This document shows, piece by piece, positions 19,594-27,307 of a stretch of DNA of 51,022 nucleotides (position 1 is its first letter; every line of letters starts with the position of its first letter). The notes below the pieces were generated by a model. It did not search any database. It worked only from the letters and a program-made list of their open reading frames with translations, and was not told where the DNA came from. The stretch is from contig JAGPGQ010000003.1 of NCBI GenBank assembly GCA_018055925.1, positions 1-51,022 of the forward strand, in the 5' to 3' direction. This DNA comes from Micropruina sp. (GTDB lineage: Bacteria; Actinomycetota; Actinomycetes; Propionibacteriales; Propionibacteriaceae). The position numbers and the translations under genes are program-made.

Positions 19594-19759
19594 GCTGCTC
19601 AGAGCGGATTGGTCACCCTTGCGCGGGTGTCGATTCTGTGTTGTCGGGTGCCGGGGCCGCTGGGGCGGCCGTCGAGGACGCTCCGGCGGAGCCGTCCGGG
19701 GCGTCCGATCGGTCGCTCACGCGCCCCGGGCGGGTGGGTGTGCGCCGGTCGCGGCGGGG

Positions 19760-19765
19760 GATAAT
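19760..19765 (+). promoter_or_regulatory. Leaderless -10 element of ctaG
   Basis: GATAAT, 6 nt before the ATG. It mirrors the CATAAT of the divergent ctaE promoter. Confidence 0.55.
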
Positions 19766-19771
19766 GCCGGT

Positions 19772-20767
19772 ATGGCTCCTACGCCACTGCTGTTGCCCCT
19801 GGCCGTCCCGCTGCACGCCGATCCCGAGAACCAGCCGCCCCCGCTGACCCCCGAGTCCGCCCTCACCGGCTGGACGCCGGACCCGTGGGTGGTCGCGGCC
19901 CTGCTGCTGATGGTGGGGCTGTACCTGTGGGGCGTGCGCCGGCTGGCCGCCCGCGGCATCCGGTGGCCGGTGGGCCGGACGATCGCCTGGTGCGTCGGTG
20001 GCGCCGGAGTCATCGCGCTGGCCCTGCTGAGCTTCCTCGGCACCTACGACACGGTGCTGTTCAGCGTGCACATGGTGCAGCACATCCTGTTGTCGATGAT
20101 CGCGCCGGTGATGATGGCGATCGGGGCGCCGATCACCCTGCTGCTGCGCAACCTGGGCGCGCTGGGCCGCAAGCGGGTGGTCACCGTGCTGCACTCGTGG
20201 CCGGTGCGGGTGCTCACCTGGGCGCCGCTGGGCACGGCGCTGATGATCGCCAACCCCTACCTGCTGTACATGACCGGGCTGTACCCGATCAGCCTGGAGA
20301 ACGAATGGGTGCACGCCTGGGTGCACGTGCACTTCGTGATGACCGGGTGCCTGTACTTCTGGCCGCTGCTGGGCATCGACCCGATGCCGAACCGGCTGCC
20401 GCACTACCTGCGGATGCTGCTGATCTTCATCACGCTGCCGTTCCACGCCTTCTTGGGCGTGATCATCATGGGTTCGCCGCAACTGATCGCCGAGGACTGG
20501 TACCTGGCGTTCAACCGGGCCTGGCCACCGAGCCCGCTGGCCGACCAGAACATCGCCGGCGGCATCATGTGGGGCGCCGGGGACCTGATCTCGCTGGTGA
20601 TCCTCGCGGTGTTCTTCGTCCAGTGGTTCAAGCACTCGCAACGCGAGGCGCGCCGGATCGACCGGCAACTCGACCGGGAGGAGCGACTGGCCGCCCGGGC
20701 CGCGGCCGCGGGGTACCATGCTGGCGACACCCCAGGTCAGCTTCCAGGCCACGAGGACAACGCATGA
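19772..20767 (+). CDS. ctaG: Cytochrome c oxidase assembly protein, CtaG (Caa3) family
   Basis: A 331-residue polytopic membrane protein of the caa3_CtaG type. It is implicated in copper delivery to, or assembly of, the aa3 oxidase. Seven helices can be drawn. His/Met-rich membrane motifs support a metal role: FSVHMVQHILLSMIAPVMMA, HAWVHVHFVMTGC and PFHAFLGVIIMG. It starts at ATG 19772 (MAPTPLLLP). A longer upstream frame is Gly/Arg-rich and has no support. The stop overlaps the next ATG (ATGA). It is divergent from ctaE-qcrCAB. Confidence 0.92.
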   Translation: MAPTPLLLPLAVPLHADPENQPPPLTPESALTGWTPDPWVVAALLLMVGLYLWGVRRLAARGIRWPVGRTIAWCVGGAGVIALALLSFLGTYDTVLFSVHMVQHILLSMIAPVMMAIGAPITLLLRNLGALGRKRVVTVLHSWPVRVLTWAPLGTALMIANPYLLYMTGLYPISLENEWVHAWVHVHFVMTGCLYFWPLLGIDPMPNRLPHYLRMLLIFITLPFHAFLGVIIMGSPQLIAEDWYLAFNRAWPPSPLADQNIAGGIMWGAGDLISLVILAVFFVQWFKHSQREARRIDRQLDREERLAARAAAAGYHAGDTPGQLPGHEDNA

Positions 20768-21168
20768 GTCACGACACCGCCACGATCCTGCTCTACTCCG
20801 ACGACCGGAGCTTCCGCGAGCAGGTCAGGCTGACCATCGGGCGACGGGTCGCCGCGGATCTGCCGCCGGTCACGATCTACGAGGTGGCCACCGCGCCCGC
20901 GCTGCTGGCGGCGGTCGACGCCGGCGGCATCGACCTGATCGTCCTGGACGCCGAGGCGACGCCGGCCGGCGGGCTGGGCCTGTGCAAGCAGCTCAAGGAC
21001 GAGGTCGCCGACTGCTCGCCGATCCTGGTGATGATCATCCGGGTGGCCGACTCGTGGCTGGCCACCTGGTCGCGCGCCGACGCCGTCTCGATGTACCCGG
21101 TCGATCCCGTGCGGTTGCCCCCGGCGGTGGCCGAACTGCTCCGCGCCCGGCTGAGCCAGGCGGTCTGA
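20764..21168 (+). CDS. Stand-alone response-regulator receiver domain protein
   Basis: A 134-residue single receiver domain with no output domain, translationally coupled to ctaG. The acidic pair (Asp13/Asp14 in YSDD) and a phospho-acceptor-like Asp62 in DLIVLDAEATPAGG are present. The conserved Lys of the KP motif is replaced: the segment reads SMYPVDP. It may therefore be an atypical receiver working by protein-protein contact. The stop lies two bases before the trpD GTG, so ctaG, this gene and trpD appear to be one transcript. No histidine kinase is in the window. Confidence 0.85.
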   Translation: MSHDTATILLYSDDRSFREQVRLTIGRRVAADLPPVTIYEVATAPALLAAVDAGGIDLIVLDAEATPAGGLGLCKQLKDEVADCSPILVMIIRVADSWLATWSRADAVSMYPVDPVRLPPAVAELLRARLSQAV

Positions 21169-21170
21169 GC

Positions 21171-22220
21171 GTGTCCCACACGTGGCCCGATGTGCTCACC
21201 GGGTTGATCGCCGGCGAGCACCTGAGCGCCGAGGTGACCACCTGGGCGATGGACGAGATCCTGGCCGGCAACGCGACCGACGTGCAGATCGCCGGCTTCC
21301 TGGTCGCGCTGCGTGCCAAGGGCGAGAGCGTCGAGGAGATCGCCGGCCTGGCCGAGTCGATGCGCGACCGGGCCACCCCGGTCGTCCTGGACACCGAGTC
21401 CGTGGACGTGGTCGGCTCCGGCGGCGACCGGGCCAACACCGTCAACGTCTCCACGATGGCGGCGGTCGTCGCCGCGGCCGCCGGCGCCCGGGTGGTCAAG
21501 CACGGCAACCGGGCGGCCTCGTCCGCCTGCGGCGCCGCCGACGTGCTGGAGGAGCTCGGCGTCGCGCTGAACGTGCGGCCGGAGGACCAGCCGGCGGTGC
21601 TGGCCGAGGCGGGCATCGTGTTCCTGTTCGCGCCGCTCTACCATCCGTCGCTGCGGCACGCCGCGGCCGCCCGCGGGCAGCTGGGCATCCAGACCCCGTT
21701 CAACTTCCTCGGCCCGCTGGCCAACCCCGCCCGGCCCGCCGCGCAGGCGGTCGGCATCGCGAACCCGCGGGTGGCCGCGCTGGTGGCCGGCGTGCTGGCC
21801 CGCCGCGGCACCCGGGGGCTGGTCTTCCACGGCGACGACGGTCTCGACGAGCTGACCACCACCACCACGTCCGACGTGTGGCTGATCCGCGACGGCGAGA
21901 TCCTGGTGACCACCCTGAACCCGGCCGAGCTGGGCTTCGCCCCGGCGACCCCCGCCGAGCTGGTGGGCGGCGACACCGCCCACAACGCCGCCGTGGCCCG
22001 CCGGACGTTCGGCGGCCAAACCGGACCGGTGCGCGACATCGTCGTGCTCAACGCCGCGGCCGCGCTGCTCGCCTTCCACGGACCCGACTTCGACCGCGAC
22101 CTCACCGGCCAACTCGCCGAGCACGTGGCGACCGCGGCGGCGGCGATCGACTCCGGTGCCGCCACGGCGACCCTGGACGCCTGGGTGCGGGCCACCGGAC
22201 GGGTCACCGCGCCGGCCTGA
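21171..22220 (+). CDS. trpD: Anthranilate phosphoribosyltransferase
   Basis: Second step of tryptophan synthesis: anthranilate plus PRPP gives N-phosphoribosyl anthranilate. The protein has 349 residues, a normal length. The N-terminal helical domain (ITAL-like AGFLVALRAKGESVEEI) is followed by the PRPP loop VVGSGGDRANTVNVST. The KHGNRAASSACGAADVLEEL anthranilate-site segment and the FNFLGPLANPARP motif are intact. It starts at GTG 21171, two bases after the receiver gene. No other trp gene is adjacent. In mycobacteria trpD is likewise separated from the trp operon and sits beside ctaE (from memory). Confidence 0.96.
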   Translation: MSHTWPDVLTGLIAGEHLSAEVTTWAMDEILAGNATDVQIAGFLVALRAKGESVEEIAGLAESMRDRATPVVLDTESVDVVGSGGDRANTVNVSTMAAVVAAAAGARVVKHGNRAASSACGAADVLEELGVALNVRPEDQPAVLAEAGIVFLFAPLYHPSLRHAAAARGQLGIQTPFNFLGPLANPARPAAQAVGIANPRVAALVAGVLARRGTRGLVFHGDDGLDELTTTTTSDVWLIRDGEILVTTLNPAELGFAPATPAELVGGDTAHNAAVARRTFGGQTGPVRDIVVLNAAAALLAFHGPDFDRDLTGQLAEHVATAAAAIDSGAATATLDAWVRATGRVTAPA

Positions 22221-22281
22221 GCCGGCCCATCGCCGGGACCCCGGCCCTTGGGCTGGACAGCGAAGGGCGCCGGCTCAGGCC
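22214..22281. terminator. Palindrome holding both convergent stop codons (trpD and the prepilin peptidase gene)
   Basis: GGCCTGAGCCGGC at 22214-22226 and its exact reverse complement at 22269-22281. The left TGA is the trpD stop. The TGA read on the minus strand in the right arm is the stop of the peptidase gene. A GC-rich 42-nt loop holds a nested CCGGGACCCCGG. It probably acts as a bidirectional terminator, though no T run is present. Confidence 0.65.
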
Positions 22282-22922
22282 GTGAGCGACCACACCGCCA
22301 GGGCCAGGAACGGTCCCGCGACCAGGGCCGGTCCGTAGGGGAACGACCGTCCCCGGCCCATCGCCCGCCAGCACAGTCCCCACCCCACGCCGGCCAGGCC
22401 GCCGAGGATGAACGCGCCGAAGAACACCGGCCAGCCGACCGCGGCGGCGGACGCCCCGATCACCGGCGCCAGCCGGACATCGCCGAACCCGAAACCCCCG
22501 CCGACCCGCCAGAACACCCAGAACAGCGCGGTCGCGGAGGCGGCACCGACGCCGGCGCGCAGCATCGGCTCGAAGCCGGCCAGCAGCGCCACGACCGTGA
22601 GGCCGAGGCCGGTCAGGGCCCAGGCCGCCCAGGCGAGCGGACGGGGCAGGTACCCCGTCCGGGCGTCGATCATGGCCGACAGCACGCCGCAGCTGGCCAG
22701 CCCCGTCCAGGCGGGCCAATGCACGGGCGCGAGGACGAACGCCGTCGTGCCGGCCAGCGCCATCAGGGCGGCGGCGGTGACGGCGAACGCCCGGGTGGCG
22801 AGCGGGTCGTACGGTGCGGCGTCCGGCTCGCCGACGGGGGCCGGCAGGGCGCGCAGCAGGCCGGGGATCGCGGCGACCAGCGTCGCCGCGACCAGCGTCG
22901 GCAGCGCAACCGTCCAGCCCAT
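22275..22922 (-). CDS. A24-type prepilin peptidase, catalytic domain only
   Basis: A 215-residue polytopic membrane protein resembling the aspartyl protease core of type IV prepilin peptidases (TadV/CpaA or PilD C-terminal part). Both catalytic aspartates can be proposed: one in SAMIDARTGYLP and one in GGGFGFGDVRLAPVIG, which keeps the GxGD signature. There is no N-terminal Zn/methyltransferase domain. The start at ATG 22922 fits TAGGCT 7 nt upstream. The C-terminal GYGPALVAGPFLAL-like segment (here FPYGPALVAGPFLALAV) is typical. No pilin or tad gene lies nearby, so its substrate must be encoded elsewhere. Confidence 0.85.
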   Translation of the reverse strand: MGWTVALPTLVAATLVAAIPGLLRALPAPVGEPDAAPYDPLATRAFAVTAAALMALAGTTAFVLAPVHWPAWTGLASCGVLSAMIDARTGYLPRPLAWAAWALTGLGLTVVALLAGFEPMLRAGVGAASATALFWVFWRVGGGFGFGDVRLAPVIGASAAAVGWPVFFGAFILGGLAGVGWGLCWRAMGRGRSFPYGPALVAGPFLALAVWSLTA

Positions 22923-22929
22923 GGCGGGC

Positions 22930-22935
22930 AGCCTA
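22930..22935 (-). promoter_or_regulatory. Leaderless -10 element overlapping a stop codon
   Basis: TAGGCT, 7 nt before the prepilin peptidase ATG. Its TAG is also the stop codon of the upstream regulator gene. Confidence 0.65.
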
Positions 22936-23406
22936 GGCCGCGGCCCGGCCAGGTCGCCGTCCGGTCGCCCAGCTGCGTTCCGCGGCCAGCACGAGCGCCG
23001 CGGTGAGCCGGGAACAGGCCGGGACGTCGCCGTCGGCCAGCCGGGCGAGGTCGGCGTTGCGCAGATCGCACCAGCGCGCCAGCAGCAGAGGATCGGCGCC
23101 GGCGGCGAGCAGCCGCCGGAGCCGGGTGGCCGTGCTCGCCGCCGGCACCCGGCCGTTCCGCAGGCCGGCGAGGTCGGTGACGCCCACGTTGAGCAGGCGC
23201 GCCGCCGCCTGCGGACCGATGCGGGTCTGGCGCCGTCCCCGGCGGCCGAACAGCAGCGTCCTGACCGAGGCCAGCGGCACGCCACTGACCACGGCGACCG
23301 CGGGCCAGGGAACCCCCGCCGACTCGGCCACGTGCAGCACGTGGGCCCGGAACGGGGCGGCGTCGATCCAGGAACGTCCCTCGGGTTGAACAGATTGGGT
23401 CCTCAC
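22933..23406 (-). CDS. Small helical regulator-like protein
   Basis: A 157-residue basic protein, all helical by eye. The segments PWPAVAVVSGVPLASVRTLL and IGPQAAARLLNVGVTDLAGL look like a Cro/C1-type helix-turn-helix (residues 33-80). The second half, LLARWCDLRNADLARLADGD then SRLTAALVLAAE, may be a second helical module. Similar conserved actinobacterial HTH proteins are remembered but unnamed. The start is uncertain: GTG 23406 is used, with TAGGGT abutting it, and no Shine-Dalgarno is visible. It may regulate the peptidase gene 10 bp downstream. Confidence 0.65.
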   Translation of the reverse strand: MRTQSVQPEGRSWIDAAPFRAHVLHVAESAGVPWPAVAVVSGVPLASVRTLLFGRRGRRQTRIGPQAAARLLNVGVTDLAGLRNGRVPAASTATRLRRLLAAGADPLLLARWCDLRNADLARLADGDVPACSRLTAALVLAAERSWATGRRPGRAAA

Positions 23407-23484
23407 ACCCTAGAAAGCCGATTTCCGGGGGTGTTTTGTGAGTGCCGGTGCCGAACTACAGCCGCGTAATTCGGTGCCGGCACG

Positions 23485-23523
23485 GTTCGAGGGCGCCGCC
23501 ACGCATGGACGACGCCCTCGAAC
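23485..23523 (-). terminator. Hairpin after the sunset-domain gene
   Basis: GTTCGAGGGCG (23485-23495) pairs with CGCCCTCGAAC (23513-23523), 17-nt loop. A second, imperfect hairpin (GTGCCGG.../...CCGGCAC, about 23440-23483) lies just beyond. Both are in the 129-bp gap between the regulator and the sunset-domain gene. Confidence 0.65.
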
Positions 23524-23535
23524 GGGTACTGCGGA

Positions 23536-24822
23536 TCAGCGCTGCGCGCGGACGAACCCGGCGCGTTCGGCCGCCTCGGCCGAGTTGAACCACACATCGG
23601 TGATCGTGCGCTCGTAGCCGCCCGATCCCTGCAGGTGGTACTTCATCGAGCGCTCGTTGCCCTTGATCTCGTAGCCCTCGGGCGGTTCCGCCCCCACGTA
23701 CGAACCTTCGCCGTAGGGGCTGTCAGCTAAAGGGGAGGCATCACCCTTGGCGGCCTTCTTCGCCTTGTCCTTGGCGTCCTCCACGGCTTCCTTGGCGTCC
23801 TCGACCTTCTCGGCGGCCTGCTCCTTGAGCTCGTCCGCCGTCTCGGCCGCCTGATCGGCGGCCTCGGCGGCCGCCTCCTTGGCGTCCTGCACCTTCTCGG
23901 TGACCGCGTCCTTGACCTCCTCGGCCTTGTCGGCGACGGCCTCCTTGATGTCCTTCACCTTGTCAGCGACGGCGTCCTTGGCGTCCTTCACCTTGTCGGC
24001 CACCTTCTCCGCGGCCTGCTTGGCGTCGTCCACCACATCCGCGACCGGATCGGCGACGTAGGGACGCGACGGCTCGTGGGTCTCCCAGTTGTCGTCGGAC
24101 GAGCCGGCCAGCTTGCGCAGGGCGTACACCACGCCGGCCAGGACGGCTCCGGCGAGGGCGATCAGGCCCAGCGTCTTGCCGACACTGCGCTTCTTCTTGG
24201 GCTCCGGCACCGGCACCGGCAACTCCTCGGTGACCAGGTCGGCGGCCTTGTACAGGGCGGCGGCCAGCCAGGGCAGGAACTCGTTCTGCACCTTGTCGCG
24301 AGCCACGTCGACGGTCGGGGCGACCCGTCCGAGGGTGTCGTCGACCACCGGACGGACCCGGCTCATCGCGGTGTCGACCGCGGGGGTCACCCGGTCGAGG
24401 GCGTCGTCTAGGGCGGGCTGCACCTTGTCGAGCGTCTCGGCGGCGATCTTGGCGCCCTTCTTGGTGGCCTCCTTGATCCGGGGCTGCACCTTCTCGTAGG
24501 CCTCGGCGGCCCGGCGCCCGGCCTCGGTGAAGCTGGGCTCGACCCGGTCGTAGGCGTCCTTCAGCGCGGGTTCCAGGCGTTCGTAGGTGTCCGAGGCGAA
24601 CTCGGCGCCCCGCTTGCGGGCGGCGGCCAGGTGTGGCTGCACCCGGTCGTAGGTGTCGGTGGCGAACTCGACGCCGCGCTTGCGCGCATCCTCGACGTAG
24701 TCGCCGGCGTGCTCGACCAAGGGGGTGAGCCTCTGCACCGTCTCGTCGAGAGCTGCCCTACCGGCGTCGGCGGCTGACTCGGCGGTCGATTCGACGGCCT
24801 TCAGCGGCTTGCTTCGCTTCAC
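23536..24822 (-). CDS. Sunset-domain protein with long apolipoprotein/LEA-like helices
   Basis: A 428-residue protein. Residues 1-200 are imperfect 11- and 22-residue amphipathic repeats with recurring YDRVQP, YERLEP, YEKVQP, DKVQP and DRVTP motifs, spaced like apolipoprotein helices. A transmembrane helix follows (about 222-243, LGLIALAGAVLAGVVYAL). Next comes a highly charged Lys/Ala/Asp/Glu coiled coil with AVADKVKDIKEAVADK-like repeats. The last 50 residues, EGYEIKGNERSMKYHLQG then ITDVWFNSAEAAERAGF, match the actinobacterial sunset domain. It starts at GTG 24822, with GGAGGA 4 nt upstream; an in-frame GTG at 24849 is less suitable. Probably a membrane-anchored stress or scaffold protein. 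Confidence 0.82.
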   Translation of the reverse strand: MKRSKPLKAVESTAESAADAGRAALDETVQRLTPLVEHAGDYVEDARKRGVEFATDTYDRVQPHLAAARKRGAEFASDTYERLEPALKDAYDRVEPSFTEAGRRAAEAYEKVQPRIKEATKKGAKIAAETLDKVQPALDDALDRVTPAVDTAMSRVRPVVDDTLGRVAPTVDVARDKVQNEFLPWLAAALYKAADLVTEELPVPVPEPKKKRSVGKTLGLIALAGAVLAGVVYALRKLAGSSDDNWETHEPSRPYVADPVADVVDDAKQAAEKVADKVKDAKDAVADKVKDIKEAVADKAEEVKDAVTEKVQDAKEAAAEAADQAAETADELKEQAAEKVEDAKEAVEDAKDKAKKAAKGDASPLADSPYGEGSYVGAEPPEGYEIKGNERSMKYHLQGSGGYERTITDVWFNSAEAAERAGFVRAQR

Positions 24823-24955
24823 TGTTCCTCCAGTGGTTGGGTTGGTCACGGCTGTACCGCGAGCCCCACGCTACCCGGCCCTGACCGAACGGGAACAGGG
24901 TTGGCAAGCCCCAGCCCGTCTCCTAGGACGCCGGGGCCCGACTCAGGGACACCCC

Positions 24956-24961
24956 TACGAT
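24956..24961 (+). promoter_or_regulatory. Leaderless -10 element of the DtxR-family gene
   Basis: TACGAT, 6 nt before the GTG start. Confidence 0.7.
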
Positions 24962-24967
24962 GACGGA

Positions 24968-25645
24968 GTGTCGTTGACCGAGCTGTCGCCCAGCGCGCAG
25001 AACTACCTGAAGGTCGTCTGGGGCCTACAGGAGTGGTCGGACGCGCCCGTCACGCCCAGCACGATCGCGGCCAAGGCGGGGGTCAAGTTGTCGACCGCGT
25101 CGGGTGCGGTCAGCAAGCTGACCGAGCAGGGACTGCTCGACCACTCGCCCTACGGCGCGGTGACGCTGACCGAGCGCGGACGCCGCTATGCGGTCGCCAT
25201 GGTGCGCCGGCACCGGTTGATCGAGACCTTCCTGGTGCAGATGCTCGGCTACACCTGGGACCAGGTGCACGACGAGGCGGAGCACCTGGAACATGCCGTC
25301 TCGGACTTCCTGATCGAGCGGATCGACGACCTGCTGGGCCGCCCCACCCGCGATCCCCACGGCGACCCGATCCCGGCCGCGGACGGTTCGATCAACGCAC
25401 CCCTGGCGGTTCCGCTCTCGGCGGCCGTCCCCGGCGAGCGGGTGGTCGTCGAGCGGATCGACGACGCCGATCCGCAACTGCTGCAGCACTTCGCCGACCG
25501 CGGGGTGCTGGTCGGGGCCGTGCTGCGGGTGGGCCAGCCCGAGCCGTACTCGGAGGCCCTGGAGGTCACGGTCGCCGAGGGTGGGCAACTCTCCCTGGGA
25601 CGCGCCGCGGCCGCGTCGGTGTGGGTGTCCTCCGGGGACGCCTGA
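24968..25645 (+). CDS. DtxR/MntR family metal-dependent transcriptional regulator
   Basis: A 225-residue metalloregulator. The winged HTH occupies about residues 1-72 (LSPSAQNYLKVVWGL; KLSTASGAVSKLTEQGLLDH). The dimerisation and metal-binding helices follow, with the family segment RRHRLIETFLVQMLGYTWDQ then VHDEAEHLEHAVSDFLIERI containing the expected His/Glu ligands. The C-terminal SH3-like FeoA domain is present (GERVVVERIDDADPQLLQHF onward). It starts at GTG 24968. The convergent Mn/Zn-type ABC importer 31 bp away suggests an MntR-like rather than IdeR-like role, but ligand identity is inferred from context only. Confidence 0.9.
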   Translation: MSLTELSPSAQNYLKVVWGLQEWSDAPVTPSTIAAKAGVKLSTASGAVSKLTEQGLLDHSPYGAVTLTERGRRYAVAMVRRHRLIETFLVQMLGYTWDQVHDEAEHLEHAVSDFLIERIDDLLGRPTRDPHGDPIPAADGSINAPLAVPLSAAVPGERVVVERIDDADPQLLQHFADRGVLVGAVLRVGQPEPYSEALEVTVAEGGQLSLGRAAAASVWVSSGDA

Positions 25646-25676
25646 GCCGCCGATCGCCGGGTCGAGGGTCTCGCGC

Positions 25677-26564
25677 TCAACCGTCGAGTCCCGGACCCGT
25701 CGCGGCGAGCCGGGCGCGGCGACGCCGGGCCAGCCGGCTGCCGATCAGGCCCTGCGTCGGGCTGAACAGGTAGACCAGGGCGAAGACCACGCCCTGGGTG
25801 ACCACGATCATCCCGCCCGAGGCCGTGTCCAGGTAGTAGCTGAGGTAGAGGCCGGTGACGCCGCTGAGCACCGACAGGGCCGGTGCGATCAGCAGCATGC
25901 GTTCGAACCGGTCGGTGAGCAGGTGGGCGGTGGCTCCCGGGATGATCAACATGGCGACCACCAGGATCACCCCGACCACCTGCAGGGCCACCACCGCGGT
26001 GAGCGCCAGCAGGCCGAGCAGCAGCGCGCCCAACAGCCGGGGATTCAGGCCGATGGCGTGCGCGTGGGTCGGGTCGAACGCGTACAGGGTGAAGTCGCGT
26101 CGCTTGTGGAGCAGGACGCCCAGGGTGACCGCGCCGAGGACCGCCACCTGGACGAGTTCCGCCGCCGAGACCCCGAGCAGGTTGCCGAAGACGATGTGGT
26201 TCAGGTCGGTCTGGCTCGGGGTGACCGAGATCAACACCAGGCCGAGCGCGAACAGGGTGGTGAACACGATGCCGATGGCGGCGTCCTCCTTGACCCGGCT
26301 GGTGTGCCGGATCGCCCCGATCAGGCCGACCGCCAGGAAGCCGAAGATCACCGCGCCGAGCGCGAACGGTGCCCCGACCAGGTAGGCCAGCACCACCCCG
26401 GGCAGCACCGCGTGCGAGACCGCGTCGCCCATCAGCGACCAGCCGATCAGCACCAGCCAGCAGGACAGCACCGCGCACACCACGGCGGCGATCGTGGTGG
26501 TGAGCAGCGCCCGCACCATGAAGTCGTAGCCGAGCGGGCCGAGCAGGATGTCGATCGGGCTCAC
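25677..26564 (-). CDS. Metal ABC transporter permease (ABC-3 family)
   Basis: A 295-residue membrane permease with eight or nine helices, of the ZnuB/MntB/SitC family. Signatures include GWSLMGDAVSHAVLPGVVLA, SRVKEDAAIGIVFTTLFALG and the HAIGLNP coupling-helix region. The GTG start overlaps the ATPase stop (GTGA), so it is translationally coupled. It is the last gene of the SBP-ATPase-permease operon. Its stop is 31 bp from that of the DtxR-family regulator. Manganese is the most likely substrate, judging from the binding protein. Confidence 0.93.
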   Translation of the reverse strand: MSPIDILLGPLGYDFMVRALLTTTIAAVVCAVLSCWLVLIGWSLMGDAVSHAVLPGVVLAYLVGAPFALGAVIFGFLAVGLIGAIRHTSRVKEDAAIGIVFTTLFALGLVLISVTPSQTDLNHIVFGNLLGVSAAELVQVAVLGAVTLGVLLHKRRDFTLYAFDPTHAHAIGLNPRLLGALLLGLLALTAVVALQVVGVILVVAMLIIPGATAHLLTDRFERMLLIAPALSVLSGVTGLYLSYYLDTASGGMIVVTQGVVFALVYLFSPTQGLIGSRLARRRRARLAATGPGLDG

Positions 26565-27307
26565 CGGCTCGGCACCGCCCGCCGCGACAGCGGGTCCAGC
26601 CCGAACGCGAGCGCCAGGTTGGCCGGATCGAGCACCTCCGCCGGGTTGCCGTGCACCAGCACCCGGCGCTGCAGCAGCACGGCCTCGTCGGCCAGCCCGG
26701 GCAGCGCCTGCAGGTCGTGGCTCGAGACCAGCACGGTGGCGCCCTCGGCGGCGAGCTCGCGCAGCAGTGCGGTGATCGTGGCCTCGGACGCCTTGTCGAC
26801 GCCGGCGAACGGCTCGTCGAGCAGCAGGATCCGGGCCCCCTGGGCGATGCCGCGCGCCAGGAACGCACGCTTGCGCTGGCCGCCGGAGAGCTGGCCGATC
26901 TGCCTCCGGGCGAGGGCGCCGAGCCCGACCCGCTCCAGGGCCTCGGCCACGGCCTCCCGGTCGGCCCGCCGGGGGCGGCGGGCCGGCCCGAGCCGTCCGT
27001 AGCGCCCGGTGAGCACCACGTCGCCGACGCTGAGCGGGAAGCTCCAGTCGACCGCCTCGCTCTGCGGCACGTAGCCGAGCATCCCGCGCTTGCGGGCCGT
27101 CGACGGTGGCCCGCAGAAGATCTCGACGCTGCCCCCGGCGAGCGGGACCAGGCCCATGATCGCCTTGAACAGGGTGGACTTGCCGGAGCCGTTCAGGCCG
27201 ACCAGGCCGCAGACCCGTCCGGGCCGCAGCGTCAGGGTGGCCCGGTCGAGGGCCACCACCTCGCCGTAGTGCACCGTGGCGTCGCGCACCTGGACGGCCG
27301 CGATCAT
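26561..27307 (-). CDS. Metal ABC transporter ATP-binding protein
   Basis: A 248-residue ATPase that powers the importer. It has Walker A GLNGSGKST (about 38-46), Q-loop GYVPQSEAVDW, signature LSGGQ, Walker B ILLLDEPFAG and an H-loop in SSHD. The ATG overlaps the binding-protein stop (ATGA), and the C-terminal stop overlaps the permease start. The segment around VDWSFPLSVGDVVLTGRYG is typical of the Mn/Zn subfamily. Confidence 0.95.
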   Translation of the reverse strand: MIAAVQVRDATVHYGEVVALDRATLTLRPGRVCGLVGLNGSGKSTLFKAIMGLVPLAGGSVEIFCGPPSTARKRGMLGYVPQSEAVDWSFPLSVGDVVLTGRYGRLGPARRPRRADREAVAEALERVGLGALARRQIGQLSGGQRKRAFLARGIAQGARILLLDEPFAGVDKASEATITALLRELAAEGATVLVSSHDLQALPGLADEAVLLQRRVLVHGNPAEVLDPANLALAFGLDPLSRRAVPSR

